Below are positions 44,167 through 53,137 of a stretch of DNA of 64,000 nt, piece after piece. The translations under genes were made by a program, and so were the position numbers. Positions within the stretch are counted from its first letter, which is position 1. Each line of letters starts with the position of its first letter. Source of the stretch: Rhizobium aethiopicum (GTDB lineage Bacteria > Pseudomonadota > Alphaproteobacteria > Rhizobiales > Rhizobiaceae); contig NZ_JACIFV010000006.1 in assembly GCF_014197535.1 (NCBI RefSeq), positions 62,001 through 126,000 of the forward strand, given 5' to 3'. The notes under the pieces were generated by a model. That model searched no databases and was not told the origin of the DNA. It saw only the letters and a program-made list of their open reading frames with translations.

Positions 44167-44388
44167 GCACAATTGGCAGCATTATTGCTGTGAAGGAGCA
44201 GCGGGTGCAGGCGTCGGATTGTTGTCCGTCGGAGCCGTCGGTTTCACTGGTGCCGGTGCTGGCTCAGAAGCGGTGGTGGAAATAGTCGCCTGCGGGTCGG
44301 TTCCGGCGCGTCTAGCTACTCGGTGATTGCGAACCCAGCCGCGGCGGAGAGCGCGATCATGGCCTCGTTGAATCGCCTCGCGGCGTCA

Positions 44389-44682
44389 TCAATTTTTCTT
44401 GTCCGCAGGCGGGTGCACAGCTCGTGTGGCGCCTCCTTCGTTTTCCCATGATGCCAAAGCCTCAGGATCGGCATGCAGCTTCCGCCGTTTTGAAGAGGGG
44501 TAGGCGGGCGTCGGGATCGTCGCCGCCTTAATGCGTCTTATCACCATCACCTCTTCGTGATGGTCGCCATGTTCTGAAGCAACGAGATCTGTCGTGGCGT
44601 AGTCCGCGCGCTTGAGGATGGACCGGAGCCGCCAATCTTCGTCGCGTTTCGTCGAAATTCCGGTTGTGATGATTACTACCAT
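44389..44682 (-). CDS. Small protein of unknown function (97 aa)
   Basis: GAGAGG precedes the ATG at 44682. The product (MVVIITTGISTKRDEDWRLRSILKRADYATTDLVASEHGDHHEEVMV...) is hydrophilic. It overlaps the end of the upstream small membrane protein gene by 7 bases, so the two form an operon. A degenerate duplicate lies at 40920-41099. No domain identified. Confidence 0.6.
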   Translation of the reverse strand: MVVIITTGISTKRDEDWRLRSILKRADYATTDLVASEHGDHHEEVMVIRRIKAATIPTPAYPSSKRRKLHADPEALASWENEGGATRAVHPPADKKN

Positions 44683-44798
44683 AACCAGCCTCTCAAAATT
44701 AAACTGATGATTACGGCGAAGCTCGCCAGGATGGAAGCCCTGAATAGGAAGTCGCCGTAAGCCGCGATATGGGAGGAGCGCTTGATGGTGGAAGACAT
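44676..44798 (-). CDS. Small single-pass membrane protein (40 aa)
   Basis: TAAGGAGG stands 6 bases before the ATG. The product MSSTIKRSSHIAAYGDFLF continues into a hydrophobic helix (ASILASFAVIISLILRG) and ends WLW. The open frame extends far upstream, but only this start has a ribosome site. The leader shares the TTCGCCCCAA..AAGGAGGACA sequence with the gene at 40564. Confidence 0.6.
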   Translation of the reverse strand: MSSTIKRSSHIAAYGDFLFRASILASFAVIISLILRGWLW

Positions 44799-45078
44799 CT
44801 TGTCCTCCTTAGATTGGGGCGAAGGGCGCCACCCCTTGATCGGCAGCGCCCGTTTCATTGGCTGCCGATATATGAACATGCGCCTTGGTTGCGCTTTATC
44901 CAAGGCGAACTGTGCCAGGCGCCCTGTAATTTTCCGCCCCGGGGCCACTCGGTCACGGGCGAGAGGCGCGGGCTCTGTCTCGGCTCGTTCAGCGACGGTA
45001 AACCAAGCCGGCGGTCGCGACGATCGGGGGAGCCGCGAAATGAATCTCATTATCGCCGCCTGCGTGGTATAGTCTCTC

Positions 45079-45270
45079 ATGACCTATTCCCTGCAGGACT
45101 TAGAAGTTGCGCGCCGGCGAGTGATCAAAGACCGGCAGCTGATTTGCGCGCAGCAGAGCCTGATCGACGGAATGCGGACGCGAGGCGAACCCGCGGGGCT
45201 GGCCAGCGAAAGGCTGGTCAAGCTGACAGAGGATTATCTGATTCAGGCGTCGATCCGATTGGAACGCTGA
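45079..45270 (+). CDS. Small protein of unknown function (63 aa)
   Basis: The product (MTYSLQDLEVARRRVIKDRQLICAQQSLIDGMRTRGEPAGLASERLVKLTEDYLIQ...) has a coding-like helical composition. There is no ribosome site; instead TATAGT lies only about 6 bases before the ATG, so a leaderless transcript is conceivable. The call rests on composition alone. Confidence 0.45.
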   Translation: MTYSLQDLEVARRRVIKDRQLICAQQSLIDGMRTRGEPAGLASERLVKLTEDYLIQASIRLER

Positions 45271-45311
45271 GCCGGCGCGCACTCGGGGCGGTTGACGGGT
45301 CTAGTCCTTGT

Positions 45312-45677
45312 TCACTCGCCGGCTTTTTCGTCAGGCTCCTCGGCACGCCTCTCAGCGTCCCGGGTGGCGATCTTCCTGCTGTGATCGGTCCGCGCCTGCT
45401 CGAGTTCTCCCATCGTAGGAAGATCCCGGACAGCCAGACTCTTATCATCGGCCTCAGTGCTTCGGCGCTTTGTGAACCGATGCCGCGGGTTCTTTGCTTC
45501 ACGCAGTTCCTCGACCGCGCGCGCTTCCTCGGCCGGCACGGCGAGGTCCGTGCGTGCGGCGACGGCATGGGCGATCAATTCCTTCGCGGAGGGATTGCCG
45601 TCCGGTCGCTTTGCGTTAGCGCTGAAGTCGTGGCGGTCACTGGCGGTAAGGAGCTTGGCGTTGTTATGTCTCGACAT
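45312..45677 (-). CDS. Small charged protein of unknown function (121 aa)
   Basis: AGGAGG precedes the ATG at 45677 by 8 bases. The product MSRHNNAKLLTASDRHDFSANAKRPDG and so on is very rich in Arg, Glu, Lys and Ala and is probably disordered or coiled (EEARAVEELREAKNPRHR). No domain. The frame is open further upstream, but without support. Confidence 0.6.
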   Translation of the reverse strand: MSRHNNAKLLTASDRHDFSANAKRPDGNPSAKELIAHAVAARTDLAVPAEEARAVEELREAKNPRHRFTKRRSTEADDKSLAVRDLPTMGELEQARTDHSRKIATRDAERRAEEPDEKAGE

Positions 45678-46126
45678 TTGAATGCCTCCTTTTTTCATGA
45701 AGTCATGACTGCCGTTCGCGCGGGACGCGCTTTCGCGGCCGGCCTCCTGCTTGTCGAGCAGGCTGGCGAAGGTCGTGTATATTCTGCAAAAGCCGATATT
45801 TGGACTTGCGGGGTTATGTATTTCAGGAAAATATCGCAATAAAAAGGCGAAGGCGTCTTTATTGTGCGGCCAGATTAATTTAATTTTTACACGATAATAT
45901 TTTATGTTTGACCAGTAAATTTGAATAAAAACTTCATTTTAGGATTTCGTCTCATTGTGACGCAATTGGGGCGTAGGAGTCTCCTATCGCCGATTGGCCC
46001 TGTGGCTCTCGTCCGTGTCAGAGACTTGAGGACCATCATTGCTCCGGATTCCGATCGCCATGCCAATGCCGTGAAGGAAGTATTAAGCGGGTCTTGGCTA
46101 ACCGCCTTCTACTGGAGCCTTTCACC
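45678..46126. other. Intergenic stretch, partly AT-rich
   Basis: The 45840-45950 segment is strongly AT-rich (TTAATTTAATTTTTACACG) and probably carries promoters for one or both flanking genes. No gene is seen. Confidence 0.45.
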
Positions 46127-46420
46127 ATGTCCGACATATCATCCACGCGCACGACGGACACCATCGTCCGCTTCTCCGCCCCTTTCGCGCTTCCCGATCT
46201 TGTTGGTGAGATGCCTCCGGCAGGCGACTACAAGATCGAGCAGGATGAGGAGCCGATCGAAGGCCTGTCGTGGCTTGCCTACTGCCGCGTCGCGACCTAC
46301 ATTCATCTGCCGTCGATTGCAGAGGGGAACCGCTTGCGCAGGATCGTCCGGATCGAGCCGACGGCCCTCGCCGATCTCTTGGCAGCTACGAACGCGACGC
46401 CGGACGGACTTGCCTCATAA
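46127..46420 (+). CDS. Small protein of unknown function (97 aa)
   Basis: The ATG at 46127 has GGAG 11 bases upstream. The product MSDISSTRTTDTIVRFSAPFALPD and so on has a beta-rich first half and SIAEGNRLRRIVRIEPTAL near the end. The frame start at 46094 is less likely. It overlaps the convergent BON-domain gene by 6 bases. No domain. Confidence 0.6.
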   Translation: MSDISSTRTTDTIVRFSAPFALPDLVGEMPPAGDYKIEQDEEPIEGLSWLAYCRVATYIHLPSIAEGNRLRRIVRIEPTALADLLAATNATPDGLAS

Positions 46421-46669
46421 TTCCGGCGACAGTTCATTGTGAACCTTGCGCACGCCGTCGGTTCTCAGTGTAATCTCCTCGGCCCGTGACACCTCCGCTT
46501 TCAAACGCACCCATCCGGCCAGCGTGATGTCGCCGCCGCGCGCGGTGACGAAGATATAGCTGGGGTCGAGATCGCCGGCATGAGCGAGCGCGCTGTAGAC
46601 GGCCGATTCAAGATCGCCCTGGTCGGGACAGCGGCTCGCCACGCTGAGATGTTTTCTGTCGACTGACAT
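46415..46669 (-). CDS. BON-domain protein
   Basis: The 84-residue product is a single BON domain without signal peptide: DLESAVYSALAHAGDLDPSYIF, then VTARGGDITLAGWVRLKAEV and ITLRTDGVRKVHNEL. BON domains bind phospholipids or other proteins and are frequent in stress-induced proteins. AGGAG lies about 9 bases before the ATG at 46669. Confidence 0.7.
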   Translation of the reverse strand: MSVDRKHLSVASRCPDQGDLESAVYSALAHAGDLDPSYIFVTARGGDITLAGWVRLKAEVSRAEEITLRTDGVRKVHNELSPEL

Positions 46670-46708
46670 TTGGTTCGGCTCCTGCACGGCCTTTCCGGTT
46701 GTAAAAGT

Positions 46709-46975
46709 CTACCTGCGGATATCCTGCGCCGTCAGGGTATATCGGTCTTTGCCGCCGCGGCCGTAGGCATGGGCGGCGGCTTCCAGAATGATCTGGCGCG
46801 CCATGTCGAAGGCTCTCAGGCACTCGTCCTCGGAGCGGCCGGGCTGGCTCGGGGTCCGCAAGGCGTTAGCTTCGACTAAAAACCGCACTTCGAACATGCC
46901 GTCATAACCGGAGAAGCGGACCGCATTCCGGCTCTCATCAAAACTACGGCTTTTATTGGGAAAGGTCAGTGTCAC
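46709..46975 (-). CDS. DUF1488 family protein
   Basis: The 88-residue product (MTLTFPNKSRSFDESRNAVRFSGYDGMFEVRFLVEANAL...) matches the DUF1488 family common in rhizobia, with the AFDMARQIILEAAAHAYGRGGKDRYTLTAQD tail. The start is a GTG preceded by GGGAGAG. Function unknown; it is cytoplasmic. It follows the BON gene upstream in the same direction, 40 bp apart. Confidence 0.75.
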   Translation of the reverse strand: MTLTFPNKSRSFDESRNAVRFSGYDGMFEVRFLVEANALRTPSQPGRSEDECLRAFDMARQIILEAAAHAYGRGGKDRYTLTAQDIRR

Positions 46976-47284
46976 GCATTCTCTCCCGGAGGGTTAGTAA
47001 TGCCCAATCCATTCGGACTGTAGCAAGAACATGCTGTTGGGGACGGAGTAGCCCGGTCTCGCCCCAGGCGCGGCAGGGCTGGCCAAAGTGCCGGTGTGCT
47101 ACGGATGCAGAAACACCATCATCCTGCTGCCGGGCGCCCGAATTCCCGCGAACGGCTGCAGCTTCGCAGTTCCGCTCCTATAGAAATATGGGGCGCGGCA
47201 TTCGAATTGCAATGTAGGGGCCGGGTGGCTAGCCGTCTGCGCTTGAGGCGGTGACAATGGTTCCCGCTATTAAGCGCGCTTACC
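46976..47284. repeat. Dispersed non-coding repeat, second copy, in a gene-free gap
   Basis: Positions ~47050-47220 repeat the block at 41086-41230, with an extra ~35 bp in the middle. Nothing else could be identified in this gap. Confidence 0.6.
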
Positions 47285-47420
47285 TCAGCTTAATTCTGTA
47301 GAATCGCTGAAGGCGGTGATCTCCTCGGGCTTGGCCGTCGCCGACATGCTGGAGATGATTACATCGAACTTGCCGGCGATAAGCCTCGGGATCTGACGCT
47401 CTGCGTCGAGCCGATCATGC
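47285..47420 (-). pseudogene. Relic of an amino-acid ABC binding-protein gene
   Basis: The reverse strand encodes DAERQIPRLIAGKFDVIISS followed by MSATAKPEEITAFSDS, the hallmark segment of family-3 solute-binding proteins (compare DGMIPALNAGKFDVIMDALS in the gene at 15007). No further part of such a gene is in frame on either side, so only a fragment survives next to the right-hand repeat. Confidence 0.55.
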
Positions 47421-47527
47421 CGAAGAGTTTCGCGACTCGCCGGACCATCCTTTTGCCTTCTGCTTGCCAAAAAACCATAATTGCGCCACCTAGATCGCCC
47501 ATCGACAGAGCTGGCAGAAGAATTGGA

Positions 47528-47996
47528 TCCACGCTGAATGCGCATACACTACGTTTTTCTTGGTGCATTTCTTGCACTCGCCCCGTCCGCCTATGCCGAG
47601 GTCGCAGCGCCGCCGGTTTTGAAGCCGTTGACGCGGCAGGCGCAGGCGGCTGAGCTCAGCGCGCAATTTCTCTCCCGATACAGCTACAAGCCGGTTCCGC
47701 TCGATGATGCCTTGTCGGGCAGGGTGATGGATCAGTTCGTCAAGTCGCTTGATCCCGACCGCATGCTCTTCCTGCAGGCCGACATCGACAAGTTCATGGC
47801 TGACCGCAGCGAGATCGACGATGCCATCGAGCGGCAGGACCTGAAGATCCCGTTTGCGATCTTCAACGCCTATCAACAGCGCGTCGTCGACCGCATGACC
47901 TATGCGCGCAGCCTGCTCAAGCAGGGCTTCGATTTCAGCGGCAAGGAAGATTATGCGGTGCTGCGCGACAAGGCGCCCTGGCCGCAGTCGGAAGCC
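47528..47996 (+). repeat. 469-bp direct repeat, right copy (within intact prc)
   Basis: This is the counterpart of 39151-39619, with three mismatches. Homology begins 10 bases before the prc start codon and ends at codon 153. Confidence 0.95.
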
Positions 47997-49655
47997 GAAA
48001 GCAACGATCTCTGGCGCAAGCGCGTCAAGAACGACTGGCTGCGGTTGAAGCTCGGCGGCAAAGACGACGCGGCGATCCGCGAAACCCTCGATAAACGCTA
48101 TGAGAACACGCTCGAGCGCGCTTACAAGTTCAAGAGCGACGACGTCTTCCAGTCGTTCATGGATGCCTATTCGAACTCGATCGACCCGCACACCGATTAT
48201 TTCGGCGCGGCGGCTTCCGCCGACTTCAATGTGTCGATGAAGCTTTCGCTGTTCGGCATCGGCGCGGTGCTGCAGGAGCGCGACGATTACACGACGATCC
48301 GCGAGCTCGTGCCCGGCGGACCGGCGCAGCTCTCCGGCAAGCTCGCCGTCGGCGACCGCATCACCGGCGTCGGCCAGGGCAAGGACGGGCCAATCAAGGA
48401 GGTGGTGGGCACGCGCCTCGATGAAGTCGTGCAGATGATCCGCGGCAAAAAAGGTTCGGTGGTGCGGCTCGACATCCTGCCGGCCGATGCCGGGGCAGAC
48501 GGCGTGCATCGCGTCGTCAACCTTGTGCGCGACAAGATCAGCCTCGACAAGCAGGCCGCAAGGAAGACAGTTCTGTCGGTGAAGGCGGGCGAGGCCACGC
48601 GCAAGATCGGCATCATCACCCTGCCGGTCTTTTATGAGGATTTCGAAGCCAAGAACAAGGGCGACAGGGATTACAAGAGCGCCAGCCGCGATGTCGCCAA
48701 GCTTCTTGAGGAACTGAATCAGGAAAAGGTCGATGGCGTTCTCATCGATCTGCGCAACAATGGCGGCGGTTCGCTGGATGAGGCGATCGATCTCACCGGC
48801 CTCTTCATCGGCAAGGGCCCGGTCGTTCAGCAGCGCGCCGGCAACGGCAAGATCGAGGTCAAGAGCGCCGACCTGACAACGCCGGCCTGGACAGGTCCCT
48901 TGGGGGTTCTGATCAACCGCGGCTCGGCCTCGGCTTCGGAGATCTTTGCCGCGGCGATCCAGGATTACGGCCGCGGCGTGATCATCGGCGAGCCCAGTTT
49001 CGGCAAGGGCACGGTTCAGACGGTCGTCGATCTCGACCAGGTGGTTCACAACAGCAAACCTGAATTCGGCGAGCTGAAGGTGACGATCGCCCAGTTTTTC
49101 CGGATCAACGGCGGCACGACGCAGCTGCGGGGCGTCACCCCCGATATCAGCCTGCCCGCATTGTCCGATCCCGCGAGCTTCGGCGAGACCAGTTATGACA
49201 ATGCCCTGCCGTGGGCGGAGATCAAGCCGGCGAAATACGTGCCGGAAGGCGATGTTACGGCCTTGCTGCCGGCTTTGCAGAGCCGCCACGATGCGCGGGT
49301 CAAGGGCGACCAGGACTTCCAGCGTCTGTTGCAGGACATCGCCGATCTGAAGGCGCAGCGCGAGAAGGGCGTCGTTTCCCTGAACGAAGCCGAACGCCGC
49401 AAGGAAGCGGCGGCCCGGGAAGCCCGGTTCAAGGCGCGCGCCGCAGCCGGCGATGGCGACGATCTTGCCGGCGACGACGGCCTGCAGGCGGATGAGCGCA
49501 GCCTGAGCGCCGATATCGCCATGGAAAATGCCCGCAAGAAGGCCAAGGACGTCCTGCTCGACGAGGCTGCCGCCATTGTCGGGGACGAGGCGGATCTGCA
49601 GGGTGGTGCTGTAGAGGCCGCCACTAAGCCGTCGGGAAAGACGGAGCAGAAATAG
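47538..49655 (+). CDS. prc: Carboxy-terminal processing (tail-specific) protease, S41 family
   Basis: This 705-residue periplasmic protease has a signal peptide (cleavage after SAYA, residue 20), an N-terminal TSP domain (~30-200), a PDZ domain (~230-315) and an S41 catalytic domain (~345-545), with Ser465 in GSASASEIFA, Asp476 and Lys490 in FGKGTVQ spaced as in E. coli Prc. A C-terminal DUF3340-like region rich in Lys/Ala follows. It degrades or trims envelope proteins. No strong ribosome site stands before the ATG. The original promoter may have been displaced when the 5' end was duplicated. Confidence 0.9.
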   Translation: MRIHYVFLGAFLALAPSAYAEVAAPPVLKPLTRQAQAAELSAQFLSRYSYKPVPLDDALSGRVMDQFVKSLDPDRMLFLQADIDKFMADRSEIDDAIERQDLKIPFAIFNAYQQRVVDRMTYARSLLKQGFDFSGKEDYAVLRDKAPWPQSEAESNDLWRKRVKNDWLRLKLGGKDDAAIRETLDKRYENTLERAYKFKSDDVFQSFMDAYSNSIDPHTDYFGAAASADFNVSMKLSLFGIGAVLQERDDYTTIRELVPGGPAQLSGKLAVGDRITGVGQGKDGPIKEVVGTRLDEVVQMIRGKKGSVVRLDILPADAGADGVHRVVNLVRDKISLDKQAARKTVLSVKAGEATRKIGIITLPVFYEDFEAKNKGDRDYKSASRDVAKLLEELNQEKVDGVLIDLRNNGGGSLDEAIDLTGLFIGKGPVVQQRAGNGKIEVKSADLTTPAWTGPLGVLINRGSASASEIFAAAIQDYGRGVIIGEPSFGKGTVQTVVDLDQVVHNSKPEFGELKVTIAQFFRINGGTTQLRGVTPDISLPALSDPASFGETSYDNALPWAEIKPAKYVPEGDVTALLPALQSRHDARVKGDQDFQRLLQDIADLKAQREKGVVSLNEAERRKEAAAREARFKARAAAGDGDDLAGDDGLQADERSLSADIAMENARKKAKDVLLDEAAAIVGDEADLQGGAVEAATKPSGKTEQK

Positions 49656-49770
49656 GCGTCACCCGGCGCCGCTAAACCGTACTATGTCGCTTGGAATGCT
49701 CTAACCGGTTGATGATGCGAAATGTCCGTTTAACGACAGTTCGATCGACTCAACTTCGCGGTGGTATCGT

Positions 49771-50124
49771 TCATACTGTTTTCTCTTCCAGTATTCTGAC
49801 GGGCCGGTCCCACTGGATGAGGACGACGCAGCCGGTGTCGCTCCAGACCGAGTGCTCGGTGCCGGGCGCATTGACGATGTAGCTCCCGCGGCCGTAATCG
49901 CCCGCTTCATCCGATTGCACTCCGTCGAGCACGAGAATGGTTTCCAGCCCCTCATGCCGATGGCGGGGAACGCCGGCCCCGGCCTCGTATTTCAGGAGCG
50001 CCACGCCGGGCTGGTCGCCCTCGAAGGGTCGGATCCAATGGATCGTCACCTGATCGCGGAAGGGGCCGAAGTGCAGATCCCTCCAGCCGCCAGATGTGAG
50101 CAATTCACGGGTGGTTTCAGGCAT
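49771..50124 (-). CDS. Cupin-domain protein (ChrR-like)
   Basis: The ~117-residue product is one cupin: motif 1 [16 protein letters not shown] with metal-binding His/Glu, and motif 2 [12 protein letters not shown]. The start ATG at 50124, after GGAAAG, overlaps the upstream cysteine-hydrolase gene by 8 bases. It is the last gene of the seven-gene ureide transport and hydrolysis operon. It could be a small metal-dependent enzyme or a sensor; no substrate is known. Confidence 0.8.
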   Translation of the reverse strand: MPETTRELLTSGGWRDLHFGPFRDQVTIHWIRPFEGDQPGVALLKYEAGAGVPRHRHEGLETILVLDGVQSDEAGDYGRGSYIVNAPGTEHSVWSDTGCVVLIQWDRPVRILEEKTV

Positions 50125-50785
50125 GGGCGATACTTTCCAATATGGCGTCGACATGAGCCGTCCAGCCGACGATTGCACCCTGGGCGCGGATCATGGCAAT
50201 GGCTGCGGCCTTGAACTCCGGAAAATAGCTTTCCGTGGCCTCCTCGGCGAGCAGGCATTCATAGCCGCGATCGTTGGCCTCACGCATGGTGGTCTGCACG
50301 CAGACTTCGGTCGTCACGCCTGCGAAAACCAGCTGTTTGATACCCTTTTGCTGCAGCACTTCGCCGAGCTCGGTCGCATAGAAGGCGCCCTTGCCCGGTT
50401 TTTCGATGACGACCTCGCCTTTGACCGGAGCAAGCTCCGGCAGAATTGCGGTGCCGGGCTCGCCGGAGATCAGGATGCGGCCCATGGGGCCTTCGTCGCC
50501 GATCCTGAGGGTCGGATTGCCGCGGTCGCGTTTGGCCGGCGGCAGATCCGAAAGATCGGGCCGATGGCATTCCATCGTGTGAATGACCGGCAGCCCGGCG
50601 TAACGAAAGCCCTGGATGAGTCGTTTGACATTGGGCACGATCCTGGTGATGCGGCTGACGTCGTTGCCGAGGCTGGCGCCGAAGCCGCCGGGCTCGGCAA
50701 AGTCACGTTGCATGTCGATGACGATAAGCGCGAGTTGGTCGTGCTTCACCGGAAAGGCGAAGGGTTCTGCTTTGATCTCAGCCAT
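50117..50785 (-). CDS. Isochorismatase-family cysteine hydrolase, candidate triuret or guanylurea hydrolase
   Basis: This 222-residue protein has the catalytic triad of the family: Asp24 ([10 protein letters not shown]), Lys129 (EKPGKGAFY) and Cys162 ([17 protein letters not shown]). It is a paralogue of the biuret hydrolase two genes upstream, with the same [15 protein letters not shown] segment but a different N-terminus and substrate loops. Its start overlaps the ATPase stop by one base. Relatives in biuret clusters hydrolyse triuret (TrtA) or guanylurea. I infer one of these, not biuret itself. Confidence 0.8.
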   Translation of the reverse strand: MAEIKAEPFAFPVKHDQLALIVIDMQRDFAEPGGFGASLGNDVSRITRIVPNVKRLIQGFRYAGLPVIHTMECHRPDLSDLPPAKRDRGNPTLRIGDEGPMGRILISGEPGTAILPELAPVKGEVVIEKPGKGAFYATELGEVLQQKGIKQLVFAGVTTEVCVQTTMREANDRGYECLLAEEATESYFPEFKAAAIAMIRAQGAIVGWTAHVDAILESIAHA

Positions 50786-52335
50786 CAGTGATGCCCCGCC
50801 ATATGGGCGCCGATCACGCCGATGTCGGCTGAGCGGGCCGGCGTTTCGTAAACCAGCCTACCTTCGGAAATCACCATGATGCGATCGGACATCTCGAGCA
50901 GCTCGTCGAGGTCCTCGGAGAGCAGCAACACGGCAGCGCCGGCATTGCGCGCTTTCATGATGCGGGCGCGGATTTCGGCGACGGCCGAGAAATCGAGGCC
51001 GAAGCACGGGTTCGAGACGATCAGCAGATCCACCTTGCCGGTCAGTTCGCGGGCAAGCACGGCGCGCTGCACATTGCCGCCGGAAAGTGCCGCGATCGGC
51101 GAGGCAGACGAGGCCGTCTTCACCTTGAAGTCGAAAATCAGCGCGGCGGCGCGCTTCCTCATCTTGCCCTTGTTCAGCCAGATCGCGTCCTTGCCGCCTG
51201 CCTTGAGGTCAAACGTTCGAAAGGCGAGATTTTCGCTGACGGTCATTCGCGGCGCACAGGCATTCTGCAGCGGCTCCTCGGGAATAAAACGGACATTGTT
51301 CTTGCGCGTCTCGGGCCGTGTCGCGCGGTAGGCGTCGCCGTTGACGATAACGCGGCCGGTCTCCGTCGGGCGCTGGCCGGCGAGGATTTCGGTCAATTCC
51401 TTCTGGCCATTTCCTGATATTCCGGCGATGCCGACGATCTCGCCGGCGTGAACGATGAGCTCGTCGATTTCGATGGTCTTGAGACCCGAGCGGTCAGGCG
51501 CCTTGACCTGCTCGACCTTGAGGACCGGCTTGACGCTCTGCGGGGTGGGAACGCGGCTGTCGAGCTCGGCGAGCTTGACGTCGCCGATCATCATCGTCGC
51601 CATTTCGGCCGTGGAGACTTCCCCAACTTTTCCAGAGCCGACAAGCTTGCCGCGCCGCAGGATCGAAACGGCATCGGCGAACTTCGTCACCTCATGGAAC
51701 TTGTGGGAGATCATCAGCACGGTCAGTTCGCCGCGCTGCGTCATCCCGCGCACGAGGCCGAGCATCTCGTCGGCTTCGGCGGGCGTCAGCACCGAGGTCG
51801 GCTCGTCGAGGACCAGAAAGGAGCGGCCGAGATAGAGCTGCTTGACGATCTCGAGCTTCTGTTTCTCGCCGGCGGCCAGTTCGCTCACCGGCCGGTCGAG
51901 CGAAATCTGGAAGGGCATGCGCTCCATGAAGGCGGCGAGATCCTTCCGTTCCTTCGTCCAATTGATGATGGCAGGGACTTCAGCGCGGCTGATGACGAGG
52001 TTTTCGGCACCCGTCAGCGACGGGACCAGCGTGAAGTGCTGATAGACCATGCCGAGGCCGTAGCTCGCCGCGTCCCTGGGCGATGCGATCGCCACTTCGC
52101 GACCATCGACGGAGAGCGAGCCCGCTGTCGCGTGATAGAAACCCATGATGCATTTGACCAGTGTCGACTTGCCGGCACCGTTCTCTCCGAGCAGCGCATG
52201 GAAACTACCGGCTGGCACCTTGATCGAGACATGGTCAAGCGCGGTGAAGCTGCCGAAGCGCATCGTCATGTCAATCGTATCGATGCCGACGGCCTTGCCG
52301 GCCTGCGGGAGTGGCGTGTCGCGGATCGTGCTCAT
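50785..52335 (-). CDS. BMP-type ABC transporter, tandem ATPase
   Basis: This 516-residue double ATPase resembles the YufO/RbsA-like partners of BMP-family importers. Walker A of the first half is GENGAGKST (~residue 53), with Walker [15 protein letters not shown]. The second half is degenerate at Walker A (ISGNGQKEL), as is usual, with signature [14 protein letters not shown]. The ATG at 52335 overlaps the biuH stop by 4 bases. The inserted order permease-biuH-ATPase means the hydrolase is translated as part of the transporter operon. Confidence 0.9.
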   Translation of the reverse strand: MSTIRDTPLPQAGKAVGIDTIDMTMRFGSFTALDHVSIKVPAGSFHALLGENGAGKSTLVKCIMGFYHATAGSLSVDGREVAIASPRDAASYGLGMVYQHFTLVPSLTGAENLVISRAEVPAIINWTKERKDLAAFMERMPFQISLDRPVSELAAGEKQKLEIVKQLYLGRSFLVLDEPTSVLTPAEADEMLGLVRGMTQRGELTVLMISHKFHEVTKFADAVSILRRGKLVGSGKVGEVSTAEMATMMIGDVKLAELDSRVPTPQSVKPVLKVEQVKAPDRSGLKTIEIDELIVHAGEIVGIAGISGNGQKELTEILAGQRPTETGRVIVNGDAYRATRPETRKNNVRFIPEEPLQNACAPRMTVSENLAFRTFDLKAGGKDAIWLNKGKMRKRAAALIFDFKVKTASSASPIAALSGGNVQRAVLARELTGKVDLLIVSNPCFGLDFSAVAEIRARIMKARNAGAAVLLLSEDLDELLEMSDRIMVISEGRLVYETPARSADIGVIGAHMAGHH

Positions 52336-53033
52336 GGCAGCTGGCTCACGAGCGCTGCGGAATTGGAGACGGAGCCGAAGACGCCGCCCTGCATCTTCAC
52401 CATCTTGATGGCGGCGAGATGATTGCCGTAATCGGTCGCGCCGCAGCAGTCTTCCAGCAGCAGGCATTCGAAGCCGCGGTCGTTCGCCTCGCGCATCGTC
52501 GTGGAAACGCAGACGTCGGTGGTGATGCCGGTCAGGATGATGTTCTCGATGCGCTTCTGGTTGAGGATCAGCTCCAGGTCGGTGGCGCAAAACGAGCCCT
52601 TGCCGGGCTTATCGATGATCGTCTCGCCTTCGATCGGGTAGAGTTCTGTAATGATGTCCCAGCCGGGTTCGCCGCGTGTGAGGATGCGTCCGCACGGGCC
52701 AGGATCGCCGATGCCTGCGCCAATGCGCTGTGAACGCCAGCGCTTGTTGGCCGGCAGATCGGCGAGATCGGGGCGATGGCCCTCGCGGGTGTGGATGATG
52801 TGGTAGCCCTTGGTCCGCATGGCGGCCAGGACCTTTTTGATCGGCTCGATCGGTGCCTGAACCAGCGACAGGTCGTAGCCCATGTGGTCGACATAACCGC
52901 CCTTGCCGCAGAAATCGGTCTGCATGTCGATGATGATGAGGGCCGTATTGTCCGGGCGCAGGGCGCCGTTATAGGGCCATGGATAGGGATCGGCGTCGAT
53001 ATAATGTCCTTTGGTCTCGACCATGGCGTCCAT
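52332..53033 (-). CDS. biuH: Biuret amidohydrolase
   Basis: The 233-residue cysteine hydrolase carries Asp36, Lys142 and Cys175, the numbering I recall for the structurally studied R. leguminosarum biuret hydrolase, and its N-terminus ([25 protein letters not shown]) agrees as well. It splits biuret to allophanate and ammonia in the cytoplasm, and allophanate then goes to AtzF, encoded ~5 kb away. It lies between the permease and ATPase genes of the importer, overlapping the latter. Confidence 0.93.
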   Translation of the reverse strand: MDAMVETKGHYIDADPYPWPYNGALRPDNTALIIIDMQTDFCGKGGYVDHMGYDLSLVQAPIEPIKKVLAAMRTKGYHIIHTREGHRPDLADLPANKRWRSQRIGAGIGDPGPCGRILTRGEPGWDIITELYPIEGETIIDKPGKGSFCATDLELILNQKRIENIILTGITTDVCVSTTMREANDRGFECLLLEDCCGATDYGNHLAAIKMVKMQGGVFGSVSNSAALVSQLP

Positions 53034-53137
53034 CGTCTTCTTCTCCTATTCACCGGCAAGTTTGAATGTTTTGCTGCCGCGGTTCGACCGTTTCGATCCG
53101 TTCAATGCGCCGCGGTTGGACATCAGCTGCTCCCGCC

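Noticed and set aside
40565..46126. GGAAC...CGTT promoters of the general stress sigma factor EcfG in the small-gene island
   Set aside because: Several GGAAC or CGTT halves occur (for example near 43790 and 47165), but none has both elements at the right spacing clearly enough to be claimed.
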